From positions 2,192,501 through 2,256,500 of the forward strand of contig JAFMOC010000002.1 of the NCBI GenBank assembly GCA_019802505.1: a stretch of 64,000 bases of DNA, given 5' to 3'. This DNA comes from Corydoras sp. C115. Taxonomy: Eukaryota > Chordata > Actinopteri > Siluriformes > Callichthyidae. The position numbers and the translations under genes were made by a program. Below are positions 43,696 through 56,894 of the stretch, one piece after another. Below the pieces are notes generated by a model. The model was not told the DNA's origin and did not search any database. It saw only the letters and a program-made list of their open reading frames with translations. How positions within the stretch are numbered: position 1 is the first letter of the stretch; every line of letters starts with the position of its first letter.

Positions 43696-44044
43696 GGGCG
43701 GCACGGTGGCTTAGTGGTTAGCACGTTCGCCTCTCAGCGCTAGGGATTCCCGGTTCGAATCCCCATCTGGGTGGAGTTTTCATGTTCTACCTGTGTCCGC
43801 GTGAGTTTCCTCTGGGTTCTCCGGTTTCCTCCCACAGTCCAAAAACATGGATCAAGTCAATTGAATTCTCCAAATTGCCCCATATAGAGTCTGTGTAGAG
43901 TGAGTGTGTGCCCAGTGATGGATTGGCGCCCTGTCCTGGGAGTATCTGCCCAGCGCCCGAAACGTTCTCCCCTGGATGGGCATTGGGAACCCCACCGCGA
44001 CCCTAATAGAGGATAAAGCGGGAGATAATGAATGAATAAATTAA
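43696..44044 (+). mobile_element. SINE-A, full length
   Basis: Plus-orientation copy with the 11-bp target duplication TCCTAAAATGA at 43685-43695 and 44045-44055. It faces the minus copy 370 bp to the left. Confidence 0.93.
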
Positions 44045-44919
44045 TCCTAAAATGAAATATAAAAAAAAACATTATCCAGCGGTGATGATCTTGTCACTAT
44101 TCACCTCACTCAACAAAAGAAAATGATATGAATGTCATACCGTAGACATGTTCCACACAAGTTGTGCGCCACTTGATCAGTTCCTCTCCTCGCACCCACA
44201 AACAGATTTTAATCCTCGAATCCCGTTTAGTTTTTACATATGTCACACTGAAATGCATAATCAGAGTAATTAAAGAAAAGGATCGCTAACCTTATTTACA
44301 CAGCCACGTTAAACCACCAGATGGCACTGTTGAATAAGTCTAGAGGAGGGACTCCGTCTACGTACTGTTGACCTGACTGACTAATTTTCATTCGACATGA
44401 ACAAGCTTTCCACACACTTCCCTGCAGACATGGGAAAGTTCTCTCAGAGCAGCGGTCCATGGTTTGTGGTGTGACGTCCAAAACCATCCACTAATGCCGG
44501 GTTTCGCTGCAACGCGACCACATCTTGTCTGCTCTGTGGGAAAGCTGTGGAAAAATGACATTTCCAAAAGTTCAGCCGTCGTCACGCAGGCCACTTACAA
44601 CTTTATGCCTCTGTGCAAACCGGAAAAGCAAATTTAGACGCTTTTTAAACAATTCACCGCAGCAAGACTGCGGCCTTTGGCTGTGGGTGGGAAACGCAAC
44701 AACCACCTCTCACCTACAATACAGCACTGTGTGTAGACCAGTGTCTCAGACTGTACCTTTTATGGACCCCAGCATTGTCAGTCTCATGAAAAGCGATCCA
44801 GATTGGAAATTATGGCTCTCGCATTTAACTATTCATTTTTGTTATGCAAGCCTTTGTAATAGGATGTACAACAACCTAATTCATGTAGGCATAATAGTCA
44901 GCATTTGGACTCTTTTATT

Positions 44920-45256
44920 CATTCATCCGTCCATTATCTTCCGCTTTATCCTCTACTAGGGTCGCAGGGTAGTTCCCCATGCCCATCCAGGGGAGAACGT
45001 TTCAGGCGCTGGGCAGATACACCCAGGACAGGGCGCCAATCTATCGCTGGGCACACACTCACACAGACACACAAACACACTCTATATGGGGCAATATGGA
45101 GAATTCAATTGACCTTGATCCATGTTTTTGGACTGTGGGAGGAAACCGGAGAACCCGGAAACCCACGCAGACACGGGGATAACATGGAAACTCCACCCAG
45201 ATTGGGATTTGAACCAGGAATCCCCAGCACGGACGAGCTAAACACTAAGCCACGTG
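44920..45256 (-). mobile_element. SINE-A, damaged head
   Basis: ATTCATTCATCCGTCC tail and full body. The tRNA-like region is shortened (CCAGCACGGACGAGCTAAAC), so the internal promoter is probably dead. Confidence 0.85.
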
Positions 45257-45454
45257 CTATATATAATTTATATATGCTATAGCCACGTTATACAAGCCCT
45301 TGACACTTTTCACAATTTGAATTTTGAATACTTTTCTTCACAGGGCCAAACTAAAATGGCAGAATATAACAAGTGGTTGGTATAGTTGTTACTGCGCAGG
45401 GTCATGTTTGCTGTGCTTGGTTTTATTCTGATAAAGTGGAGCCTGTCTAAGTCT

Positions 45455-45690
45455 ATAGTCTATTGTTGTAAAGCAGCTTTACAGTATTCCGAGCCAAAAC
45501 CCCTAAGTGCAAGTCGAAGGGACAGTGGCAAGAAAAAAAACTTGCTGTTATAGTTGGTATAAAGGAAGACACCTTGGCAGGACCAAGGCTTAGTTTGGGA
45601 CCCACCATCCTTGAGGGGCCAGACAGCATCAACAGTGTAGGACACCAATGAACAGACTGCAATGATCAGGTGTCCTTTTTAAAAAGTTAG
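45455..45690. repeat. Diverged interspersed repeat
   Basis: GTAAAGCAGCTTTACAGTAT and GTCGAAGGGACAGTGGCAAG resemble the 3' region of a very common fish repeat. Too decayed to assign a class; the minus-strand open frames here are by-products. Confidence 0.4.
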
Positions 45691-46455
45691 AAAAACTATA
45701 TACGTCTACTGAGGCCATCCTGGCAGGATTGCAAAGCCATTAGTTGTTGCCACGGTGCTTTGGCAATGTTATGGATAAGGAGCTGGTGATACCTCAAAGA
45801 AAAACAGATAAGAAAATCAGTTAATGTAAGTAAAGAACAGTAATTAATTAGTATACAGAGTTTGATTTTTGACACAGCATGCATGTTCCATATTACAGCA
45901 TGTGGTCTCGGCATAACTGACTAGAGCAGCAAACCTAAAAGGGGCAAATGCTGCAGATTACATAGTCAAGAAGGCTTTCTGGAAGAGCATCAGATAAACT
46001 TAGAAATATACCATATATGGAAAAACAGCTTTACTCACTTTTAATAATCTTATTTAAAGTAAGTCTATTGTAGTCTATTAATTTGGCTAATTAGTGCTTA
46101 ATTGTTTGTATGCTATGTTATGTGTGGTTTTGGACATTACATACAACATTTAAAGACATATATCATATTATTGACATTTCAATACAAAATTATAGACGTT
46201 TGTATGAAACAGTTTTTAACTCAATTCTTCTTGGAGGTAATTTCAAACAATAATGGGGTATGATGGGATTTGTGGCCATTTGGAAACTAACAGAAAATAG
46301 AAAGATCAGGTAGTGACATTGAACGATAACCTCTCTGACAAATGACATTTATCCAAAAGGTGTTTAGTAAGATTGATGTAGGAGCATTTCACAGCCACTA
46401 AAGGGCTTTCACACTAAACATTTTAATAATCAATTAAAATAATTATCTAAACAGA

Positions 46456-46768
46456 AAGTGGCTTAGTGGTTTGCACATTCGCCTCTCAGATTCCCGGTTC
46501 GAATCCCTATCTGGGTAGAGTTTACATGTTTCCTCCGGGTTCTCCGGTTTCCTCCCACAGTCCAAAAACATGGATCAAGTCAATTGAATTCTCCAAATTG
46601 CCCCCTATAGAGTGTGTTTGTGTGAGTGAGTGTGTGACCAGCGATAGATTGGCGCCCTGTCCTGGCTGTATCTGCCCAGCGCCCGAGACGTTCTCCCCTG
46701 GGTGGGCATGGGGAACCCCACTGCGACCCTAACAGCGGATAAAGCGGAAGATAATGAATGAATGAATT
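46456..46768 (+). mobile_element. SINE-A with small deletions
   Basis: Head AAGTGGCTTAGTGGTTTGCAC lacks the AGCGCTAGGG block. The body and GAATGAATGAAT tail are present. Confidence 0.85.
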
Positions 46769-47730
46769 AATCTAAAAAGAAAGCGTCTTACCTAAAACTG
46801 TTGGAAAATTTTTAATGTTAAAATATAATTGGCAGTGTTTTTGCAAATTATAGCACAATCATTAACTTCTAAAAAGTGGGGGGATCCAAGTTGTTGATTT
46901 AAGAAGTGCATATACTAATACTCTGTTATTTATTTATTTATTTTTTTATTAATTTTTTTAGGGCTTTAGAAAATCAGATCAATGAAACCCTTTTTTTTAT
47001 CCTAAGACTGCGTTACTGACCAAATATTACATACTGGAGATGTAGAGATAACCTTCAAGCTCATCACAGCTCACAGAATGTATTATTGTAACTCCAGAAA
47101 AGAGGTACTATTTTATTCCTGCCTTTCACTCAACAAAAAACCCTCTGTTGGATATAGATCTGGTTTAAAGTGAGCCGTGCTCTGGGACCAGATTTCAAAG
47201 GTGTGACATAAAGTTCATAAAGCCTGAATGTTTCCACTATAAATACAAGCTTCTCATGTTGCAGCCTCACGTGCACCGCAAGATCAAGCATTTCGAATTA
47301 GGCAGAGGAAAAAAAGCACTCTACTAGATGAAAAAGGTTTCCTGGGGTCAGATTCACATAAAATCTCCTTTTAAATGAAGAGCAGTTAAGCAACCATGAA
47401 AGGTAATGTAAAACAGGCAGGGTGCTGCCAAGCATCCCATGCTTTCGCTTGTGTCAGCACTACCAACAACTGGTATATCACAGAGATGAATGACACTCCT
47501 ACTTTTATCTTTAGTTCCAGCATTATACCCCCCCACACACACTTTCTGCCAAGTCCTCGTCAAAATAGTGCTACAGTATCTACAGATTTAAGGCATGTGG
47601 GATGGAAAATGTCTGCAATATTACTCAGTGCAAATACTGTAAGTGGTTAGGCCACATCCTGAATTATAACAACACAACATCTAAACATTTTCTATAGAAT
47701 TACTAAGTCATTTGAAAGCAATGAACATAT

Positions 47731-48252
47731 TGGGCCCTATTTTAGCTATCTTTCAGTCAACTGCACATCTTGATTTAGTATGTGTCAGGGTGTCTTTGCT
47801 ATTGTGACGACAGGAAAATTACATGCAAATTCATGTTGTGTTTTGGGCATGACGTGTAATAAACCAATTAGTGTGGCACTTGCCATTCCCTTTAAGAGCT
47901 GGGTACATTGTGACTTTAGAACGTTTAGAAAGATTTTGTGTTGATGTAGAATAATGTGGGTTTTTTTTTATTGTTGATGTAAATATTTGCATAACAAGCA
48001 GAGTTATGTGTGATTGTTGATAATTTACTGCAAAGATAGCAACGTCTGACTGTTGACATCTGCCTAGGTTGTTTTCAGTCAGTGGCCCACCTGTGTTTTT
48101 CTGTTGCCAAGATAGCAAAACACCAGAAATTTACATAACAGAACTTATTTCGAGCCTTGGCATAGATATATTCACAAGCAATGTTGATATTTGAATGGCA
48201 CAGATGCAAGGTCAAAAAAAATTGTTGGCAAGGTGTAAGATAGGGCCTGGAT
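47731..48252. mobile_element. Probable MITE
   Basis: Left end GGGCCCTATTTTAGCTATC and right end GTGTAAGATAGGGCCTGG are imperfect inverted repeats around about 480 bp without coding capacity. This matches a common layout of non-autonomous hAT-type elements in fish. The target duplication is not clear. Confidence 0.45.
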
Positions 48253-48749
48253 TTATTATGTGTCTACTTTAAATTGATGTATATTTTGTTTGTGTGCAGT
48301 GTGACACATTTCCTTACCTTGCAATTCGTACCAAATATTCCACATTTCTTAAACAACACACATAGTAAAATTAAGTGATTCAAATGGTCAAAAGTTTACC
48401 TAAAAACGCAGATTCTACGGTGAAGCCAGTTTCAACTTTCACCGGTTTCACCGAGGAGCTGCAGCATGTCCCAGTCCTGTTGGGGTAAGGTAAGGAAAAA
48501 CTCTTGACAGAATGAAAGTTTATCACAGGGCAGAACCACACCCTTAGACAACCGAGCATCTTTTTGACTTCCAAAGGAAGCCCATACAGACAATATAGAA
48601 TGCCACACAACATGAGTCTCAGCTACCCATTGCTATTGAGCTATGGATAATGGCTTAGAATCAGGTACAGTCATTTTCTATTGTTGCATTTTCTTCCATG
48701 CAGCACACACATTTATAAATTTTCTTACCTTTTCTTCTTTTTTTTCTGT

Positions 48750-49270
48750 TTTCATTAAAGCTGACCACAGTGATGCATGTTTATATCCTCCACCATTACT
48801 TCAACCATGTCAGTCCTCATCCATAAAACTTGTCTTTTCTCTTTTTCTCTCTTCCTATTGCCTGATAGTGCCGTCATCACCCTACTGCAAATATAAATCT
48901 CATCTCTCTTCGGCATATCCAAACATATCTTCTGCTCCACTACTTCAAGCTCTCTCTCCTGCCTTTTGGTCAGAGCCAGCATCTCAAAGCTGTACAACAT
49001 TGTAGGTTGTACTACTGTCTTCCTTTTCATTTTCGCAAAAACTTCTCTAGGTCTAATCAATCCTGCAACTCTCCATTATCCCCTCATCCTGCTTGCACTT
49101 CTTTTTCAACTCTTTATGGCATTCTCCATTACTTTGGACACCAGAAGCCAAGCATGTTATCTTGTTCAATTTCTTCACCTCAACCCTTTGTAAATTAACA
49201 TTTTTGCCATCTTCCCTCTCGTTCAGACACTTTTTTTTCAGTCTTTTATTAACCTTCATCCTCCTTCTCT
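48750..49270 (-). mobile_element. RTE-type LINE reverse-transcriptase fragment
   Basis: The minus strand, over two frames, carries LQRVEVKKLNKITCLASGVQ, NGECHKELKKKCKQ, then KRKTVVQPTMLYSFEMLALT and KRQERELEVVEQK. These are the order and spacing of the C-terminal reverse-transcriptase region of RTE-like LINEs in fish (TVVRPAMLYG-type motif). Frameshifts make it a pseudogene. Confidence 0.8.
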
Positions 49271-50799
49271 AAACACATTCTTACATACACCAGGGTTATT
49301 TTTTTAACCATTCTAAACTAAAACAATGCATTTTTAACAGAGCTTCTATTCACAGTTAACCTAAAATTCCATCATAGTACCTACAATTAAAAAAAATTAC
49401 TTGAGTGGGGGGGGGGGGGGGTTCCATTAAAAACATGTGTATTTATCCCAATCTAAATAATTCCAAAAGTTTAAAGGCTTAGAGGTACTGTTTAAACTTG
49501 AGGTGTTAAACTGAGACAGTCAGTGATAACACTCCTTTCTTAAAAGTGGTGCCATTCACTGCCATTCAGTTATTTAACTATCATTCAAAACATCTTTTAT
49601 TATTTCTCTTAGAATATCACAACTCCTCATCTGTAATGCTACAGTGAGGACCTTAATCTACACTAAGGAATCGATAGAACATTTACAAGACTTTCATGTC
49701 TGAACTCAATCAATTTAGCTATTAAAGAATTTCTGATGTACTGTACTTAGTTTCTGTCTGACAGAACGGGATGATGGGCTCCCCACCAAGTCTCATTGAT
49801 TGTTCAGACTTTGAATATTGTGCTAATTTCAGAAATCTCTATATAAATAAACAAATCACAAAATTAAAATAAATATATTTAATCCAACATTCAGAAAGAT
49901 TTACCAACATTAAAAAAATCAGTCACACTTGGCTGAACACAACATATCCTCACTAACTAGTATAAATAAATAGCTTTTAAATATAGCTTTAACAGTGGGT
50001 CTTAGAAATATGAGATGTGGAAATGAATGCTGGGAAAAGATAATGGCAATAAGGAATTAAGATAGAGCTAGACAGTCTCTTGCAGCTTAGGGTACATTCC
50101 AAATCCTTGTAACCCTCTCCTTAAAATGAAACATTTTTATTTAAAAAATGTGATGTCACATAGTTCATAGTTTCATGTAGTGTATCAAGGATGCAGGTTA
50201 AAGCATCTCCAGTGTCCATTCTATAAGCATGTTTCCTAGCACCTTCCTTTGGGCTTCTACGCATTCTAAAACATCTGTAACTGACTAAATGTCTTGTCAT
50301 TTCTTCCTCTTTACTGCAGTGGAGTGGGGAAAAATCTCTTTCCTAAATCTACTTTTTACGTTTATAAGAATGACACACAGCTGCCTGAATAACCTTTCCT
50401 TCCATTACAAGGAACTGACATAAAAGATGCAGCCCCTAAAAATAAAATTACACAAAAGGCTTTTTGTTCTGGAATACTTTGCTCATATAGGACACATTTG
50501 TGTGGAATTATTGATGATTTGTATGTAATCTTATTTTTGGAGGTTTCACAGTGATGTTTAAAATGTGTGTATGTGTGTGATGAAATGTATAAAATAAAAT
50601 CCCTTTCACAAGTGCATCTGGTTTTGTGATTTCAAAAAGCGTGTGTGCAGAATCATGGAGGGGGTTGCTGTTTGATTGGAGGTGGAGGGGCAGCCAGAGT
50701 GGCACCAGGTACAACGCTTCATGGAACAAATTATAGAGTATTATTGCTCCCGCATGTTTAAAGCTAAAGTGGTATTTCACCATCAGCCACTCGTGCTTC

Positions 50800-51480
50800 A
50801 CCTCGCAAGGGTTAAAATCAGCAGATTTCTTTTATTTTCATTCATGCCTAAACTTAAGAGTGTGTGCGCGCGCCTTCGGCCGAACGAGCATGGCTCTGCC
50901 GTGCACATGGAAACTCCAAATAAACAGAAAAATACTGCTAACTAGATTGTTGGTGGTCGCATGTATAGTTAAATGTGATCCGCAGAGCTTAATTTAGCGG
51001 TGGGGCAAAAGGCTGACAAGGGGGAAAAAAAGAGTTTGTTTTTGACGGAGGGCCGCGGGGACGGGATGGAAGAAAATAGCAAAAATGTGTGTCAGATGAG
51101 TTTAATTGCAGGGCCTCTAATCTTAAATGATTCAAGCCCACGTCTGCCAGGCAGACAGTGACTCAGATGTGAAGTCTGGATCAGGGGCTCTTCCCTGCCT
51201 CTGTCCTGGCTCTGGTTGTCCGCTCGGCTTATGCATACCTGCTCTGCTTGGATACTGCTATGAAGCCTGTGCTGAGCTGAAGGAACCCCTGCTGTGATTC
51301 AAAGCCAGAGTGAGCCTGTCGTTCCAGGCTGAAAAGCCCCGTCCTTGCGGCCAGTATCAGCATCAGCATGGCCCCCTTCCTCTCTGACGTCAGCCTGTGG
51401 GTTGCCACGAACCCTGGCGGAAAGCCGCTGCGTGTGCATGAAAACAGCACAAAAATACAGGTTCTTTACAACACTGGAGA
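50800..51480. other. GC-elevated unique block in the gene desert
   Basis: Higher GC and CpG than its surroundings (GTGCGCGCGCCTTCGGCCGA at about 50862), with no repeat signature. Open frames on both strands show no recognisable family or splice-bounded exon. Candidate regulatory element or unrecognised exon. Confidence 0.35.
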
Positions 51481-52309
51481 TGATACTGAAACATTAATCA
51501 ATACACAAACACTTTGATTTGAAACAAAGGTAACAACAACATGGCCACACATTTTAAAGACACTTTTTAAAAAGCTCGCAGGTCATAGCAATCATAAACA
51601 TTTTATTGCAAACATTTTTTTAGGCTCACAGTCTGCCCTAAATGACTATGACAGAACTTGAAATGGTGTTGGGTTGGTTTTAAAAAGAAGAGATGGGATA
51701 CAACCAGTGACAGATGTGGCATTCTTAAAGGCAGCTTTGTTTTTTGCTCAGCGTGTCGTTCTCTTTGCTGACATGATAGTGTTTCCGAGCCGGTCCATGA
51801 CAGCAGAGGCTGTCTGACCACAATAAAGTGGCTCATGGCCCACAGTGGCTGACAGCAGCACACGCCAAGACTAGGTTCTGCCTGTTTGGCCCAATTTCCC
51901 CGACGTCTTCCCAAAGTTTGGAGGGGGCACAGATTTCTGCGGCATCCCACCCCTCAATTTGTCTTCATTAACTTCTATTTTTGTAAATGAGTCAGAGGTG
52001 CAAAATCACCCTCTATGTGAGTGTTGGGAACTAAATTACATGGATGATGGGGCAGAGTATAAACACATACTCAAAAAACAACACAATGCATGGAAAATGC
52101 TTCATTGTTTGCAAGTACTGAGTTTCTAAAAAAAGTCAGTAGACAAGAACAATAAATAAAACTAAATTTCAAATGACAGTCCTTTAATGCACCTCAATTT
52201 TATGCAACACAGTACATTTAACTGGGAGTTTTTTTCCCCAGTGAGATAAGAAACAATGATGTGAATCTAATAAAGGTGCCGATAAGTATGGGTGAGAAGC
52301 TTATACAAA

Positions 52310-52680
52310 TACACACACTCACTGGCCATTTTATTAGGAACACCTCCTCAGTACACTTTCTGTTTTTTTAGTTCCACTTTCAGTTCCATCATATAGATGG
52401 ACTGTGTAGTTCTACAACTACAGACTATAGTCCATCTGTGTTACCTAGTTCACACTTTGTTAATCTGCTTTAGTATGTTCTCAGTTGATCAGGACCCTCA
52501 CAGAGGAGGTAATAGGGTGGTGGATGATTCTTAGCATTGCTGCTGGACAGAGAAAATTAAATTTATACATACATGAGTCTGATCCACTCGTATCATCCAC
52601 CAGCCTAATAAAAGCTGCACTGTGTGTGTGTTGGGGGGAGGTCTTGATCATCAGAGAACAGAGTAAAGGGGACTAACACA
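52310..52680. repeat. Interspersed repeat with CACTGGCCATTTTATTAGGA end
   Basis: Starts ACACTCACTGGCCATTTTAT followed by TAGGAACACC, a recurrent fish repeat end. An inverted fragment of the same family (GGCTTTATTAGGAACATCTG) is at 20150-20225. It encodes nothing recognisable. Confidence 0.5.
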
Positions 52681-52751
52681 GTATGTAGAGAAAGACATAG
52701 AATACAGTGTGGAATTGTAAAACCACAAAGTCCATCTCTAGGGTAAGTATA

Positions 52752-52947
<196 letters not shown>

Positions 52948-53889
52948 AGAGCGTTTAATAATTTTAAATTAATAATGCTTTATTAAAAGGACATGCATTA
53001 GTATGTAGAGTCAGTAATGAGCTGTCCAATAGGTGTCCATAAACTTTTAATGTATCTAAAAAGGATTAAGTTGTGAGTCATAATGCAGACCAGAATGGGT
53101 AAACTGTGTGAAGCTGAATTAAAGGGTGTGTTTGGCAAGATTGTGGTTGGGATAGTAAGTTTTAGTAACACCCAGCAACATGCAGTCTGCTTATAAAACT
53201 CCCATCAGTGAGGGGAGTGTGCTGGGGGTCATCACACACTGAGATGACGTCAGTGTGTCGGGGGTCTTGTCTCTTGCTGATGGCATAATTTTTCACCATG
53301 GTCGAATCATACACACATAAATGGCTCAATAAAATGACACATCTCGCTCTCAGAGCGGAGTGATTCATTGTGGCATGGTGCTCTGCCCCACCGGAGGATT
53401 TACAGTGCATGTGCAACACATGCCGAGTGAAAACGGCTGTGTATATGCTTAGGGGAAGCTCCAACTCTCTGACCACTGAATAGAACGGCAAGGGGCAATT
53501 TTAAGTGGGATAAGGTGAAATAAATCAGGGGCCCAGTGCAGCTGTTCTGCACTGTGTCCCTGTGGAACATGCTCCCAGATGGGGACCACTGCTCTCGCTC
53601 ATATGTGGGTAGCTTCATTATTGTGAGGTGAATTACTGTAAAACATTACCAATCCCCTGGCCATGATGAGCTTCACAGCTGCAAACCCACACTTGCACTA
53701 TTGTGGTCTCACTGAACAGAAAGTCAGCAGGGACTAAAAGTTCCTTGTTCATTTTAAAATGGTTTGTAGGTTAAACAAAGCAACATAATGCTTACTTTCA
53801 ACAAAAGGCTACATTGTCAAAAGAATTGACAAAAACACCATATGGACAAAATCACAAGGACATTTACAAATTACAATTTTAGGAGCTTT

Positions 53890-54095
53890 TATAACAATCC
53901 ATTCTTAGCTAGTCCGTTTCTTCAGCTATCACAGCATCCACTCTTACTACAAGGTTTTGGAGTGTGTCCGAGAACATTTGCCCATCCATTCAAAAGAGCA
54001 TCTGTGAGGTTGGTCCTTTGAGGACCAATCTCACCAACCCTTGCTTGTAAGCTCCATTCTAGGTCATCTCAAAGGTATTTAAGGAGACCTTACAC
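53890..54095 (-). mobile_element. Tc1-type transposase relic
   Basis: The minus strand reads like the extreme C-terminus of a Tc1 transposase (segments such as LNGWANVLGHTPKPCSKSGC), with several stops. It is the same family as the relic at 4280-4560. Confidence 0.5.
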
Positions 54096-54117
54096 TTTAC
54101 TCTCTATTTTACGCTTT

Positions 54118-54590
54118 TGTGTATCAAAAGAGAACATTTAAACCTGATCATTATCCTACCACCCCCCCCCTTTTTTTTTTTATAAATACCAGGTGTTTGG
54201 GAAAGAGATGTGTTTTGAGTTGTTTCCTTAAGATGCCAAGTGACTCCCCCTTACAGAAAGAGTTGGGAAAATCGTTCCAACATTTTGCACTGGTGAACGA
54301 TACAGAGTGGGAATTAGCAGTGAGGTGGAATCACCAGGCGACATTCACTAGAGGAAAGTGAACGAGTTGGAATGTGTTTGGAAATATAGATTAAAGGTAA
54401 GAGGGGGCAGATCTGAGATTGTCCTGTAGGCCAGAGTCAGTGCCTTGTACTGAATACAAGCAGCTACAGGGGGCCAATGGAGAGAGATGAGTAGTGGAGT
54501 GACATGAGTTTGCTTGGGCCGGTTGAACACAAGTCAGGCTGCAGAGTATTGAATCAGTTGTAGAGGCCTGATTGTGCAAGCTGGGAGACT
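54118..54590 (-). mobile_element. L2-clade LINE 3' end
   Basis: The minus strand reads FNRPKQTHVTPLLISLHWPP then YKALTLAYRTISDLPP, the C-terminal end of an L2-type reverse transcriptase. It is close in sequence to 42368-42900. Only this 3' part is present. Confidence 0.85.
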
Positions 54591-55093
54591 GGCAACTTAA
54601 AAATGGTCACTCCACTAGGGTTCAACAGTGTTGTATAGGAAAAAAGTATAAACAAATCTAAAACCAAAAATACTTTTCTGTAGTGAGAAAACAATTTAAG
54701 AACAACCCCCTCTCATTTCAAACCACATCTTACTTTATGTCAATGTACAGATTTTTAGGAGGTTAATTTTTTTCTTGTTCCCAAACATGACATCACAGAT
54801 TGGCTCACATTACGTAGAGCAACAGGGGACCCTGGTATATCATCTCTCCCACCCAGTGAGATCAGGGCTGATTGTGTCTCTTGGACTTGTTGAGTTCAAA
54901 CTGAGCTAATGTGTATAAATTCACACCATGATACTATTTTCATACGGCAACCCCCTTGTGTAAAAGTTAACATTTTATTCCATTTGGCATCCGCAGCTTT
55001 ATACTTTATGGCTTTTAACAGACAAATTTATATTTTATACATGGAATCATGGTAAGAAATAAAAAAAAATATATATATATATATTACATTATT

Positions 55094-55228
55094 GCCTAGC
55101 GATAGATTGGCGCCCTGTACTGGGTGTATCTGCCCAGCGCCCGAAACGTTCTCCACTGGATAGGCTTGGGGAACCCCCCCCGCGACCATAATATAGGATA
55201 AAGTGGAATATAATAGATGGATGGATAT
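55094..55228 (+). mobile_element. SINE-A 3' half
   Basis: Begins at CTAGCGATAGATTGGCGCCC and ends in GGATGGATAT. It is placed inside an AT-rich stretch with no visible target duplication. Confidence 0.8.
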
Positions 55229-55685
55229 ATATTACATTATGTCTTTATACAGCGTTGCTTAAATGTAAACTCTATTCTTTCTAAAATATTGTCTGTTTTG
55301 TGTAAATAAAAAAAGCTTAACTGTTTAATAGAGTTAAAATACATAATTACATGATCTAGTAAGCAGCAACGGATTATTGATACATTTAAAGGTAAAAGTA
55401 AAGGTAAAAGATTGTGAAAATTCATTTGAATTTAGAAGACTCTAATATAAAAAAAAAATGATTTATGTTAATGCCCACAAATTCAAACTCAGATTTAATA
55501 CAGCAACATGAAAAGATCATTTGTCCTTACTACTAGCAATATTATCCACCACTGGCTAAATAACCCAATGACCCATTTCCCCCGGTCTTTTTCCCCTGTT
55601 TTTAGAAACTGTAGTGCTGCATATTTGGTATCCCTTCGAACTAAAAATAACTTGTGTGCTTACGCAGTTTCATACGAAAGACACA

Positions 55686-55689
<4 letters not shown>

Positions 55690-55724
<35 letters not shown>
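55690..55724 (+). repeat. 35-bp poly-A tract
   Basis: Uninterrupted A run. There is no recognisable retroposon body directly upstream, so its origin is unclear. Confidence 0.9.
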
Positions 55725-55727
<3 letters not shown>

Positions 55728-56520
55728 CTGAAGCAAAAATCAAGTGTTAAGCTAAATACTTTGACATTTACATGCATGTTGGTTGGCCTTTAACATCCTG
55801 TAGTACATTATTTAATATGCTAGTAATCATCTCTTGACATCTGAAACGTATTAAATAGCTTTTCACGTTGTTGGAGCTTGAATGAGTTATTCAAGCACTC
55901 TGTGTTGTAGAATGCATTACATAAAAAAGAGATTCTTCTGCTGAATCAATCAGTGGTCTCATAAATAAACCCACCTTTAAATGGCCTGTGAACCTGGCAC
56001 AAATTGTCACAGCTTGGAGAACCCGGTAGCTTTCAAAATACATGTGAAATAAAGAGCAGGCGGTGTAATATAGTCCTGTGTATCTGTATGTGATCTGGGT
56101 GAATTCTGACCACTGGTATAGTCTTCACACATATATATTTCTTAAAATATATCCAGTTATTACATTGCTGGTATAGAACTGTTACCTTTTAAACATCAGA
56201 TTACTTTAACATCAGATTACTACATTTCTTGCTGTATAGTGACAGAGCTACCCACTGTGCATTCATGCTACCTGTAGAACATTTAGGAACAATCAATTAA
56301 ATACAGCTTTACATCACTTGCTTGCTCATAAGGTAAAGAACTTACAGCCCAAATGGCTAGTGCCTTCCACACAGAAAGGTTGCTTATTTACAGAGAAATT
56401 TTACAAATACATGCAATCAATTAGAATTGACCAATGCCCACCATGTGAACTGCATTTTGATTTAAAACCTTTTTTGCAAAATCACATTATTTTAAATTTA
56501 AGTAGATATTTGTAAGTTTA

Positions 56521-56573
56521 TTGCAAACATTTTTTTAGGCTCACAGTCTGCCCTAAATGACTATGACAGAACT
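56521..56573 (-). other. Short templated insertion
   Basis: 53 bp identical to 51606-51658, inserted between copies of the 18-bp direct repeat TAGATATTTGTAAGTTTA (56503-56520 and 56574-56591). See findings. Confidence 0.85.
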
Positions 56574-56894
56574 TAGATATTTGTAAGTTTATCCACTGCC
56601 ATTAATGGCAATGTCTAAACTATACTTGATTCATATTTTCAGTGTAATATATATATATACACACAAGGCACTGTGCAAACAATTTAGGTTGATGCTGTAA
56701 AAATACTGTAAACAGTAAACTAAGAACATTTCCTCTGAATTCGAAGGGAAATAAGCTTGATGTTTTTTTTCTCATCTTGAAACCCCAGTCTGCTTGGAAA
56801 TCTTTGTCTGGGAGAAACCTTGCTGATGCACTATAACTACCTTGTGTCTTGTTGCTGTGCTCAGTCTTGCCATGGTGTATGACCTTGCCATACC

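Larger units (their letters stand above)
41030..50500. other. Gene-free stretch right of tmem42
   Basis: Contains L2 (42368-42900), SINE-A copies (42981, 43696, 44920, 46456), a diverged repeat (45455-45690), a MITE (47731-48252) and an RTE fragment (48750-49270). I find no spliceable exon set or RNA gene. Confidence 0.45.

Noticed and set aside
50676..50945. 89-residue frame in the GC-elevated block
   Set aside because: No recognisable domain and no convincing splice or polyadenylation context. Kept only as a possible regulatory block.
51603..51950. 115-residue minus-strand frame ending near a possible AATAAA
   Set aside because: Composition is ordinary and no family is recognised. Overlap with the templated-insertion source made it tempting, but there is no direct support for a gene.
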